Both the position numbers and the translations under genes were made by a program. From Actinomadura roseirufa (GTDB taxonomy: Bacteria > Actinomycetota > Actinomycetes > Streptosporangiales > Streptosporangiaceae), in NCBI RefSeq assembly GCF_900659635.1, contig NZ_CAACVB010000074.1:1-32615 (forward strand): a DNA stretch of 32,615 nucleotides, given 5' to 3'. The notes under the pieces were generated by a model. It searched no databases. It was not told the origin of the DNA and saw only the letters and a program-made list of their open reading frames with translations. Of this stretch, positions 1 to 7,030 are shown in pieces. The stretch's first letter is position 1. Each line of letters begins with the position of its first letter.

Positions 1-738
1 GCCCTGCTCGACGGCCGCGCCGGAGCGCTGCCCGAGGCCGACGCCAAACGGCTGCTGTCGCTGTACGGGATCGCCGCGCCGCCCGGCGAGGTGGCCGCCG
101 ACGCCGACGCGGCGGCCGAGGTCGCCGCCCGGATCGGCTACCCGGTGGTCGCCAAGCTCCACGCGCCCGGCGTCGCCCACAAGTCCGACATCGGCGGCGT
201 CGAGGTCGGCCTGCGCGACGAGGCGGCACTGCGCGCGGCGTTCGGCCGGATCCTGCGGCGGCACGCCGCCGCGACCGGCGCGGCGGCGGACGCCGGGGCC
301 GGCGGTCCGGCGCCCGAAGTGCTCGTGGAGCGGATGGCGGGACCGGGCACCGAGCTGATCGTCGGCGGGCGCACCGACGCCGCCGGGACGCTCGTCGTCG
401 TCGGCGCGGGCGGCGTGCTCACCGAGCTGCTCGGCGACTCCGCGAACCTGCTCTGGCCGTTCACCCCCGCCGACGTGGCCGAGGCCCTCGGACGGCTGCG
501 GATCGGTGCGCTCCTCGGCGGCTACCGGGGCGGCCCGCCGGCCGACGTCGGCGCGCTGGCCGAGACCGCGGTCCGGGTGGGACGGCTGCTGGCCGGCCTC
601 CCCGAGATCACCGAGATCGATGTCAACCCGCTGCTGTGCGGGCCCGCGGGCGAGGGCTGCCTGGCGCTGGACGCGCTGGTCGTCCTCGGCGATCCCGCGG
701 GGGCCTCCGGACCGGCGGAGAAAGGACGGCTGGACTGA
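1..738 (+). CDS. acyl-CoA synthetase (NDP-forming), C-terminal ATP-grasp domain, 5' partial
   Basis: The reading frame is open from base 1, so the N-terminal part lies outside the window. What is visible is the ATP-grasp subdomain of ADP-forming acetyl/acyl-CoA synthetases (AcdB-type). It has an entry segment around EADAKRLLSLYGI, then the family signature KLHAPGVAHKSDIGGV near base 150, a glycine-rich stretch with VVVGAGGVLTELLGD, and the terminal EIDVNPLL. In this family the enzyme couples acyl-CoA formation or breakdown to NDP/NTP through a phospho-His. The His belongs to the CoA-binding half, which is not visible, so I cannot tell whether the halves are fused. The stop TGA shares one base with the ATG of the acyl-CoA dehydrogenase, so translation is coupled. 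Probable role: activating an acid for the beta-oxidation-like steps encoded downstream. The substrate is unknown. Confidence 0.88.
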   Translation, partial: ALLDGRAGALPEADAKRLLSLYGIAAPPGEVAADADAAAEVAARIGYPVVAKLHAPGVAHKSDIGGVEVGLRDEAALRAAFGRILRRHAAATGAAADAGAGGPAPEVLVERMAGPGTELIVGGRTDAAGTLVVVGAGGVLTELLGDSANLLWPFTPADVAEALGRLRIGALLGGYRGGPPADVGALAETAVRVGRLLAGLPEITEIDVNPLLCGPAGEGCLALDALVVLGDPAGASGPAEKGRLD

Positions 739-1898
739 TGGACTTCACGATCCCCGACCACCTCGTGGAGTTCCGCGAGACGGTGCGCCGGTTCACCGAG
801 ACCGAGCTCATCCCCCACGAGGACTACGTGGAGGAGCACGACGGGCTGCCGGAGGAGGTCGAACGGCGGATCCGGGACCGGGCCCGCGCGATCGGGCTGA
901 ACTCCATGGGCATGCCCGAGGAGGTCGGCGGCGCGGGCATGGACGTCCTCGGCCAGGTGCTCGTGACCGAGGAGCTGTTCCGCGCGCTCGGCGGCGTCGC
1001 CGAGGTCGTGCCGTCCGCGCCGAGCGTCCTGCTGGCCTGCGCCGGGGAACAGCGCGAGCGGTTCCTCCTCCCCTGCGTCCGCGGGGACCTCCAGTGGTGC
1101 TTCGCGCTGACCGAGCCCGACACCGGCTCGGACGCGGCGGGCATCCGCACCCGCGCCGAGCTCCGGGACGGCTCCTGGGTCATCAACGGGCGCAAGCGGT
1201 TCATCAGCCACGCCGACTCGGCGGACTTCGCCATCGTCTTCGCGCTCACCCATCCCGGCCGCGAGCAGGACCGCATCACCGCGTTCCTGGTGGAGAAGGG
1301 CACGCCCGGGTTCGCCGTCGGGCAGCTCCACAAGACGATGGGGCACCGCGGCTACCGGCAGGCGGAGCTCGTCCTCGACGACTGCGCCGTCCCCGAGGGC
1401 AACGTCCTCGGCGAGCCGGGACGCGGCTTCGGCATCGCCCACGGCGGGCTGAGCAACGGCCGGATCATGACCGCCGCCCGGTGCCTCGGCCCGATGGCCC
1501 GGCTCATCGACGACGGCGTGCAGTGGTCCGGGCAGCGCGTGCAGTTCGGCCGCCCCATCGCCGACTACCAGGCGATCCAGTTCATGCTCGCCGACTGCGC
1601 CGTCGACCTGCACGCCGCCCGCCTCATGACCTACAACGCCGCCTGGAGCGCCGACCAGGGCGAGCCCCCCAAGCTCGTCCACGCGAAGGCGTCGGCGGCC
1701 AAGCTGTTCGCCAGCGAGGCGCTGGGGCGGGTCGCCGACCGCGTCCTGCAGATCTTCGGCGGCACCGGCTACATGAACGAGACCTACGTCGAACGCGCCT
1801 ACCGCAACGCCCGGATCGAGCGCATCTGGGAGGGCACCTCCGAGATCCAGCGCATCATCATCGCCCGCAACCTGCTCAAACGAGGAATGTTCCGCTGA
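738..1898 (+). CDS. acyl-CoA dehydrogenase
   Basis: This 386-residue protein has the standard length of the FAD-dependent acyl-CoA dehydrogenase family. An N-terminal helical domain (1-115) precedes the FAD/substrate motif CFALTEPDTGSD (121-132) and the middle beta domain (VINGRKRFIS). The C-terminal helical domain carries the tail IWEGTSEIQ, whose Glu (about residue 365) is the usual catalytic base. The start is the ATG at 738 inside the TGATG overlap with the synthetase stop. An in-frame ATG at 636 would run through the preceding gene and is rejected. It should introduce a 2,3-double bond into an acyl-CoA and pass electrons to ETF. With the upstream synthetase and the downstream SDR it suggests a short acyl-CoA catabolic route. 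Chain specificity cannot be read from the sequence. Confidence 0.95.
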   Translation: MDFTIPDHLVEFRETVRRFTETELIPHEDYVEEHDGLPEEVERRIRDRARAIGLNSMGMPEEVGGAGMDVLGQVLVTEELFRALGGVAEVVPSAPSVLLACAGEQRERFLLPCVRGDLQWCFALTEPDTGSDAAGIRTRAELRDGSWVINGRKRFISHADSADFAIVFALTHPGREQDRITAFLVEKGTPGFAVGQLHKTMGHRGYRQAELVLDDCAVPEGNVLGEPGRGFGIAHGGLSNGRIMTAARCLGPMARLIDDGVQWSGQRVQFGRPIADYQAIQFMLADCAVDLHAARLMTYNAAWSADQGEPPKLVHAKASAAKLFASEALGRVADRVLQIFGGTGYMNETYVERAYRNARIERIWEGTSEIQRIIIARNLLKRGMFR

Positions 1899-1956
1899 GC
1901 CGCCCCCCGCCCGGTCACCACCGTCCCCGCGCCCACCCCACGAAGGACAGAACGAC

Positions 1957-3051
1957 ATGAAGTTCTCCGGCAGCTCACACGGTCCCTCGATCTCCCGCCG
2001 CGGCGTCCTCAAAGGCGGCGCCCTCCTCGCGGGAGGACTCGCCGCCGCGCCCGTCCTCGGCGCCTGCGGCGGCGGATCCGGCGGCAAGAAGCGCGTCGTG
2101 GTCGCCGACTGGGGCGGCGCCCTGGTCGAGGCCGAGAAGAAGTACATCTTCGAGCCGTTCAGCAAGGAGACCGGCATCGAGGTCGTCGTGGCCGGGCCGC
2201 CGACCGGCGCCAAGATCAAGGCGATGGTCGACACCGGCAACATCGAGTGGGACCTCATCGCCGGCGGGCCGGGCACCGTCCTGCCGATCGGGCGGAACTA
2301 CTTCGAGAAGCTGCCCGACTCGCTGCTCAACATTCCCGGCCTCGACCCGTCCTACGTGGACCCGAACTGGCTGACCTACTACCTCTTCTCCGTCGTCATG
2401 GCCTGGAACACCTCGGTGCTCGGCGCCGGGAAGAAGCTGACGGGCTGGGCGGACTTCTGGGACACCGAGAAGTTCCCCGGACGCCGGACGCTGCGCGGCG
2501 CCGACAACGGCGTCCCCCCGGACATGGAGTTCGCGGTGCTGTCCGACGGCGTCGACACGAAGTCGGTGTACCCGATCGACGTCGACCGCGCCTTCCGCCG
2601 CTTCGACAAGATCAAGGGCCAGGTGCCGCAGTGGTGGGTGTCGGGAGCCCAGCCCGGCCAGATGCTCGTCAGCAAGCAGGTCGCCGCCTCCAGCATCTTC
2701 TCCGGCCGCATCGGCGAGCTCAAGGCGAAGGGCGCGCCGCTCGACTTCACCTGGAACGGCGGCATGTTCGAGCTGGCGAGCTGGTCGGTCGTGAAGGGCG
2801 CGCCGAACAAGGAGAACGCCTTCAAGCTGATGGAGTACTCCGTCCGGCCCGAGGTGCAGGCCCTGGTCTGGAGCAAGTACCCCAACGGCCCCGCGAACTC
2901 CAAGGCCCTCGGCCTGATGGACAAGGAGTTCGCGAAGACCCTGCCCTCGCACCCCGCGAACCTGGAGGTGCAGTTCCTCCAGAACAGCGAGTGGTGGGGC
3001 GCGAACCGCGACCCCGTCCTGAAGCGCTTCCAGCAGTTCGCGAAGTCCTGA
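1957..3051 (+). CDS. ABC transporter extracellular solute-binding lipoprotein (PotD-like)
   Basis: A 364-residue secreted binding protein. The N-terminus has a twin-arginine motif (SRRGVLK), a hydrophobic stretch and a lipobox ending LGAC, so it should be exported folded by Tat and lipid-anchored outside. The mature part has the layout of family 1/8 solute-binding proteins for polyamine-like or other small polar solutes, beginning VVVADWGGALVEAEKK, with a Trp-rich ligand-cleft segment VPQWWVSGAQPG. An AGGACAG ribosome-binding site precedes the ATG. It sits 58 bp after the acyl-CoA dehydrogenase and 43 bp before the SDR, on the same strand, and no permease or ATPase gene is next to it here. 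The partners may lie upstream of base 1. Ligand unknown; the context suggests it captures the compound this operon degrades. Confidence 0.9.
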   Translation: MKFSGSSHGPSISRRGVLKGGALLAGGLAAAPVLGACGGGSGGKKRVVVADWGGALVEAEKKYIFEPFSKETGIEVVVAGPPTGAKIKAMVDTGNIEWDLIAGGPGTVLPIGRNYFEKLPDSLLNIPGLDPSYVDPNWLTYYLFSVVMAWNTSVLGAGKKLTGWADFWDTEKFPGRRTLRGADNGVPPDMEFAVLSDGVDTKSVYPIDVDRAFRRFDKIKGQVPQWWVSGAQPGQMLVSKQVAASSIFSGRIGELKAKGAPLDFTWNGGMFELASWSVVKGAPNKENAFKLMEYSVRPEVQALVWSKYPNGPANSKALGLMDKEFAKTLPSHPANLEVQFLQNSEWWGANRDPVLKRFQQFAKS

Positions 3052-3094
3052 CACCGGACGGCACCGCACCGTCCCGCGCACCGAGGAGAACCCC

Positions 3095-3913
3095 GTGGAA
3101 TCACTGGCAGGCCGCGCCTATCTCCTCACCGGAGGCGGCACCGGCATCGGCGCGGCCACCGCCCTCCACCTCGCCCGGCTCGGCGCGTCGGTGACCGTCC
3201 TCGGACGCCGCCGGGAGCCGCTGGAGTCGGTCGCCGCCGAGGTGGAGCGCCGGGGCGGGCACGCCCTGGCGCATCCCGCCGACGTCCGCGACCCGGCGGC
3301 CGTCGAGGCGGCCGTCGAGGCGGCGGTGGCCCGGTTCGGCCGGATCGACGGGCTGGTCAACAACGCCGCCGGCAACTTCGTCGCCGCCGCCGAGGACCTG
3401 TCCCCGAACGGCTGGCGCGCGGTCGTCGACATCGTCCTCAACGGCACGTGGAACTGCACCTCGGCGGTGGCCCGGTGGATGATCGGCGCGGGCCGTCCCG
3501 GCTCGGTCGTCAGCGTCGTCGCGACCTACGCCTGGACGGGTCACCCGGGCACCGTGCACAGCGCCGCGGCCAAGGCCGGGGTCGTCGCGATGACCAGGAC
3601 CCTCGCCGTCGAGTGGGCCCGGCACGGCATCCGGCTCAACTGCGTCGCCCCCGGCGCCACCGAGACCGAGGGCGCGGGCGGCGCGCTGTGGGCCGATCCC
3701 GAGGACCGGGAGCGCGTGCTGGCGTCGGTGCCGATGCGCCGCCTCGCCGCCCCGCCCGAGATCGCCGACCTGACCGGCTTCCTGCTGAGCGACCGCGCCG
3801 GGTACGTCACCGGCGCGGTCCTCACCGCCGACGGCGGGCAGTCGCTCGGCCGGCAGATCTACGGCCCGCCGCTCCACGCGGACGCCGGGTCCGGCACCGG
3901 GGCCCTGCGCTGA
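3095..3913 (+). CDS. SDR-family oxidoreductase, dienoyl-CoA reductase-like
   Basis: A 272-residue classical short-chain dehydrogenase starting at GTG with GAGGAG 6 nt upstream. The cofactor motif TGGGTGIG (12-19) and NNAAG (89-93) are intact, and GRRR at the end of beta-2 suggests NADP(H). The usual catalytic YxxxK is replaced: Lys160 is present, but the Tyr position holds Ser156 in HSAAAK. That pattern resembles 2,4-dienoyl-CoA reductase-like SDRs (my family recollection), fitting its place behind an acyl-CoA dehydrogenase. Likely role: NADPH-dependent reduction of an unsaturated acyl-CoA. A 3-ketoacyl-CoA role is less likely without the Tyr. It is the last gene of the operon and is followed within 3 bp by a strong hairpin. 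Confidence 0.9.
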   Translation: MESLAGRAYLLTGGGTGIGAATALHLARLGASVTVLGRRREPLESVAAEVERRGGHALAHPADVRDPAAVEAAVEAAVARFGRIDGLVNNAAGNFVAAAEDLSPNGWRAVVDIVLNGTWNCTSAVARWMIGAGRPGSVVSVVATYAWTGHPGTVHSAAAKAGVVAMTRTLAVEWARHGIRLNCVAPGATETEGAGGALWADPEDRERVLASVPMRRLAAPPEIADLTGFLLSDRAGYVTGAVLTADGGQSLGRQIYGPPLHADAGSGTGALR

Positions 3914-3915
3914 CC

Positions 3916-3978
3916 GTCCCGCCGGCCGGCCGCCGCACCCCCGCCCCTCGTGTGCACCCGGCGGCCGGCCGGCGGGAC
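3916..3978 (+). terminator. perfect 19-bp hairpin after the SDR gene
   Basis: Arms 3916-3934 (GTCCCGCCGGCCGGCCGCC) and 3960-3978 are exact reverse complements. The 25-nt loop contains a further GCAC/GTGC pair. It begins two bases after the SDR stop. There is no T-run, which is common in high-GC actinobacteria. The rest of the 373-bp gap (to 4286) holds a smaller hairpin, GACGCC (4156-4161) with GGCGTC (4168-4173), the terminator at 4231, and no credible gene. Confidence 0.75.
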
Positions 3979-4230
3979 CCGACAGCACGCCGCCCCGCAC
4001 AGCGGTCGCCCCCGCCATGCTCCCCCACCCGATGGACCTGCCCAGACCTAGGACGAAGCGTCGCCCGCCGTCCCTACACGGCGCACCACCGAGAAGGCCC
4101 GTCTCCGCCGGCCTGCCCGGACTCTGGAAAGGCGGCGAGGGTCGAGCGCCTGCATGACGCCATGCGCGGCGTCCTCATCGTGTGGCCCGTGCTCCGGTGT
4201 GTCCGTGCGCGACGAGAAAGGGTGCCTTCG

Positions 4231-4254
4231 CCCGCCCCGGGTGTCCGGGGCGGG
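4231..4254 (-). terminator. hairpin terminator of the reverse operon
   Basis: CCCGCCCCGG (4231-4240) and CCGGGGCGGG (4245-4254) form a perfect 10-bp stem with a GTGT loop on the plus strand. It lies 32 bp beyond the stop of the carboxymuconolactone-decarboxylase-family gene. Being symmetrical, it may also stop leak-through from the forward operon. Confidence 0.7.
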
Positions 4255-4286
4255 TCAGCGCAGGCCGGTTCTCCCTCGGCGGCGGG

Positions 4287-4856
4287 TCAAGCGCGGCCCG
4301 AGCCGGACGCGGGGAAACCGGGCAGGTCCGGCTCGGGCCGCACGCCGAGCGAGTTCAGCGTCACCGCGACCGTCCAGTACCGGCCGACCACGGCGATCAG
4401 GTCGATGAGCTGTGCCTCGTCGTACACCCGCGCCAGGGCGCGCCACGCGCCGTCCGAGAGGCGCCCGTCGTCGTGCAGCTCGTCCACGGCGCGCAGCAGG
4501 ACGACCTCGAAGTCCGTCCACCCCGGCGCGTCCGGACCGGCGGCGACCCGCTCGATCTCCTCCGCCGTCAGCCCGGCGGCGCGTCCCATCCGGGTGTGCT
4601 GACCGAAGGCGTACTCCGAGCGCAGCCGCCAAGCCGTCCGCAGGATGGCCAGCTCGCGGTCGCGCGCGGGCAGCGGCGACCCGTCCAGCAGGTATTCCTG
4701 GAGCGGCCGCTGCGCCTTCATCAGGCCGGGCGCGTGCGCCCACGTCCGGGAGACGTGGGCGGTGACGCTCCAGGCGTCCGCGCCGAACAGCTCGCGCTCC
4801 AGCCGGTGGTAATCCTCGACCGGCATCGGGGCGATCCGGGGCTCCTCCGGGTTCAC
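4287..4856 (-). CDS. carboxymuconolactone decarboxylase (CMD/AhpD-like) family protein
   Basis: A 189-residue protein of the CMD helical fold. The core reads RDRELAILRTAWRLRSEYAF, then GQHTRMGRAAGLTAEEIERV (about 66-105), the typical E...H active region. Here Glu81 and His87 are present, but the CxxC of AhpD-type peroxidases is absent, so a decarboxylase/hydrolase-like or unknown role is more likely than disulfide chemistry. The start is GTG at 4856, overlapping the TGA of the metallo-hydrolase gene by 4 bp, with GAGGAGG just upstream, so translation is coupled. It is the last gene of a three-gene reverse operon. Related proteins often occur in aromatic or steroid degradation clusters, but the substrate here cannot be named. 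Confidence 0.85.
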   Translation of the reverse strand: MNPEEPRIAPMPVEDYHRLERELFGADAWSVTAHVSRTWAHAPGLMKAQRPLQEYLLDGSPLPARDRELAILRTAWRLRSEYAFGQHTRMGRAAGLTAEEIERVAAGPDAPGWTDFEVVLLRAVDELHDDGRLSDGAWRALARVYDEAQLIDLIAVVGRYWTVAVTLNSLGVRPEPDLPGFPASGSGRA

Positions 4857-5764
4857 GACGCCTCCTCGGTGTGCCGGGACAGAGCGCGCACTCCGCCGTC
4901 CTCGCCGCGCTCCACTCCGACGGCCGTCGGGATCGGGAAGTGCGGCGCCAGGATCGTCGCCCGCCGGTCCGCCGCGAGCGCGAACACCCGCTCGCGGCTG
5001 CGCACCGACTCGGCCGGGTCGTGGTCGACCGACGGCAGCCAGCACGGATGCTCCACGTGCGCGGGATGGTGCACCAGATCCCCGGCGAGGATCGCGGTCT
5101 CCCCACCTGACTCCACCACCACCGACACGTGCCCGGGGGTGTGACCGTGCGTGGGCAGGACGGAGATCTCGTCCGACAGGCGCAGAGCCCCGGCGAAGGC
5201 GTGCAGCCGCCCTGCCGCCTCGACGGCCCGCAGCCGTACCCGGGCCTGAGCGGCCATGTCCCGGTTGAAGGCGATGGCCTCGACCTCGTCGCCCGTCCAA
5301 TAGGCGACCTCGCGCTCGTGGACGTGCACGGTCGCGTTCGGGAAGGTCAGCGTGCCCTCGTCGTCCTTGACCAGCCAGCCGCAGTGGTCGGCGTGCAGGT
5401 GCGTCTGCACGACGTGGTCGACGTCCTCCGGGCCGATGCCGAGGGCCGCCAGCCCGGCCGGCAGCTCCCCCGCGCCCGCCAGCCCGGGTTTCTCCCCCGC
5501 GCGATGCCCCCAGCCCGTGTCGACGACGGTGACATGGCCGTCGCCCGTGACGGCGAACCCGCCGAACGACACGGTGAAAGGCGCGTCGGGGTCGTCGACG
5601 CCCACCGCGGGCATCCACTCCGCCGGCTCGGCGCCGGTGAACCAGTAGCGCCGGGGACCCACGGCCACTCCGTCACTGAGCTGCGACACCCGCATGCGGC
5701 CGACGCTGATCGTCGACGTCCCGGAAGGCACCCGTCCCCACTCCTGTTCCGCTGTCCGAACCAC
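4853..5764 (-). CDS. MBL-fold metallo-hydrolase
   Basis: A 303-residue metallo-beta-lactamase-fold enzyme with every metal ligand visible: THLHADHCGW (His122, His124, Asp126, His127), GHTPGH with His212, AGDL with Asp229, and APHF with His275. A dinuclear zinc hydrolase is expected. The subgroup with DTGWGHRAG and HTPGH includes lactonases and esterases acting on small molecules. No signal peptide is seen, so it is cytoplasmic. The GTG at 5764 directly follows the TGA of the upstream gene (5765-5767). The ATG of MRV at about residue 24 is an alternative start. It is sandwiched between the EthD-like and CMD-family genes, which suggests hydrolysis of a lactone or ester intermediate in the same pathway. 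That role is inference. Confidence 0.9.
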   Translation of the reverse strand: MVRTAEQEWGRVPSGTSTISVGRMRVSQLSDGVAVGPRRYWFTGAEPAEWMPAVGVDDPDAPFTVSFGGFAVTGDGHVTVVDTGWGHRAGEKPGLAGAGELPAGLAALGIGPEDVDHVVQTHLHADHCGWLVKDDEGTLTFPNATVHVHEREVAYWTGDEVEAIAFNRDMAAQARVRLRAVEAAGRLHAFAGALRLSDEISVLPTHGHTPGHVSVVVESGGETAILAGDLVHHPAHVEHPCWLPSVDHDPAESVRSRERVFALAADRRATILAPHFPIPTAVGVERGEDGGVRALSRHTEEAS

Positions 5765-6466
5765 TCAGCTCGCCCGCCGGTACTTGACCCGCCACCGGAC
5801 CCGGCGCTTCTCCCAGGCCCGCGGACCCGGCGTGAGCACGGCCCCCGCGGGCGGGGCCGGCGGCTCCGCGTCCTCCGCCTCGTACACAGCGCAGTAGCGG
5901 GGGCAAGCCGGCGCGGGATGCGAGAACTCGTGCCAGAGCTGGAAACGCGAGCCCCGGTCGTACCCGAACCCCGCGACGATCTCCGGGAGGTGCGTCCGCG
6001 TGTAGAACTCGTCGAACTCCGCAACCTCGGCGGCGGTCGCGTCGGCGGCCGGGTCCATCCCGATCATGGCCATCCGGCCCGGGACCAGGTCGGGTCCGCC
6101 CGTCGAGCCGGTGTTCCGCCAGATCATCCGCCAGACGGCCGAGGCCCGCCGAAACGCCGGAGGCCCCGGGGTGTACGTCACCCGGGCCTCCTCCGGGCCG
6201 CGCAGCCGGTCCAGGAAGCGGCGCGCGGAGTCCTCGCCGTCGATCCCGTACACCGCCAGCCAGGGCGGGACCTCGTCCGACGCGACCGGGTCGGTCAGCT
6301 CGTAGCGCGCCGCGCTGACGAACCCCTCGTTACGGTCGACGACCTCGGCGAGATGCACCTCGTCATAGAAGCGGGCGAACTCGCCGATCTCGGCGACCGG
6401 CTCGCCCGGCCGGGTGGCGAGACCCACCGCGAAGAAGAACGGGCAGCTCAGCGGCTGTCTCCCCAT
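5765..6466 (-). CDS. EthD-like dimeric alpha/beta-barrel protein with internal duplication
   Basis: A 233-residue protein made of two similar halves. EFARFYDEVHLAEVV (29-43) and EFDEFYTRTHLPEIV (150-164) are the same helix-plus-His motif, 121 residues apart. This is the signature of ferredoxin-like dimeric barrels of the EthD/muconolactone-isomerase type, so the protein probably folds as a fused dimer. Its chemistry is unknown. Single-domain relatives occur in ether, alkane and aromatic degradation and in polyketide cyclisation. The ATG at 6466 is used; a GGAGG lies 13-17 nt upstream, further than ideal. It is the first gene of the reverse operon, and a promoter with an operator-like dyad lies 60-90 bp upstream. 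Confidence 0.75.
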   Translation of the reverse strand: MGRQPLSCPFFFAVGLATRPGEPVAEIGEFARFYDEVHLAEVVDRNEGFVSAARYELTDPVASDEVPPWLAVYGIDGEDSARRFLDRLRGPEEARVTYTPGPPAFRRASAVWRMIWRNTGSTGGPDLVPGRMAMIGMDPAADATAAEVAEFDEFYTRTHLPEIVAGFGYDRGSRFQLWHEFSHPAPACPRYCAVYEAEDAEPPAPPAGAVLTPGPRAWEKRRVRWRVKYRRAS

Positions 6467-6526
6467 GGCCGTCGCCCACCTCCGGCTCCCGAACCCCGCG
6501 AACGGAGGACTCGATCACAATGCTCT

Positions 6527-6557
6527 AAAATGAACCATACAGTCCGAACGGTGTCAA
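6527..6557 (-). promoter_or_regulatory. promoter with operator-like dyad for the EthD/MBL/CMD operon
   Basis: On the minus strand TTGACA (6557-6552) is an exact -35 box, and CATTTT (6532-6527) is the best -10, 19 bp downstream. Between them lies the 19-bp imperfect palindrome ACCATACAGTCCGAACGGT (6534-6552, plus strand), with 6 of 9 base pairs matched, in the position where a TetR-type repressor would block RNA polymerase. The local sequence is AT-rich compared with its surroundings. No candidate repressor gene is adjacent in the window. Confidence 0.45.
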
Positions 6558-6722
6558 TGAAATGGATCGTGCCAACACCCGCCCCGCCCGACGCCCCGCC
6601 CCCCGCCGACCGCAGGTCACAGCCCCATCCGCCATTCGCGGTGGCCCCCGCCGACCCCCCACCGCTAAGATGACACGCGGCACGCCCCCGGCCGCCACGG
6701 CACGTTCACGGGGCACGCCTCG

Positions 6723-6796
6723 GGGGCGGTAGCTCAGCTGGTCAGAGCAGGAGACTCATAATCTTCGGGTCGCGGGTTCGAGTCCCGCCCGCCCCA
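6723..6796 (+). tRNA. tRNA-Met (anticodon CAT)
   Basis: A full cloverleaf can be drawn. The acceptor stem GGGGCGG/CCGCCCC is perfect, the D arm is GCTC..GAGC, and the anticodon stem is GGAGA/TCTTC with loop CTCATAA (anticodon CAT). The variable loop is GGGTC, and the T arm is GCGGG-TTCGAGT-CCCGC with discriminator A. No CCA is encoded. CAT could also mark the lysidine-modified Ile tRNA or initiator Met. The initiator is unlikely because the first acceptor pair is formed, and elongator Met is my best call. Confidence 0.93.
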
Positions 6797-6803
6797 CACG
6801 CCA

Positions 6804-6877
6804 CCCTCCCCTGCTCGCCAGCCTTCGGCCGCCTTCGCCGAGCGCCGCAATCCCACCCGGGGGACGACCCCCGAACC
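6804..6877. repeat. imperfect long repeat, copy 1 (just after the tRNA)
   Basis: The tract from CCCTGCTCG through GGCCGCCTTCGCCG to CCACCCGGGGGACG begins about 8 bp after the tRNA. It recurs with roughly 80% identity at about 9253-9322, and the two copies flank the XRE/GNAT patch. Shared cores include CCTGCTCG, GGCCGCCTTCGCCG and CCACCCGGGGG. It may be a dispersed intergenic repeat of the genome rather than an att site. Confidence 0.6.
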
Positions 6878-7030
6878 CCCGATCTCAGAGGCTCCGCCCC
6901 CCAACCCCCACCCCTCCCCCGCCGCACCTCTGTGGCATCCCCGCCGCATCCTCCGCCTGACCTCCGGGAAGGCTGTCAGCATAGGCAGCGAAGCACCCGC
7001 CCAGCCGGACGCCCAGGGGAGACGCCCACC

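Noticed and set aside
522..2276. Long reverse open frame opposite the synthetase and dehydrogenase genes
   Set aside because: High-GC genes leave long open frames on the opposite strand. The forward proteins are intact, recognisable families, and the reverse product is low-complexity.
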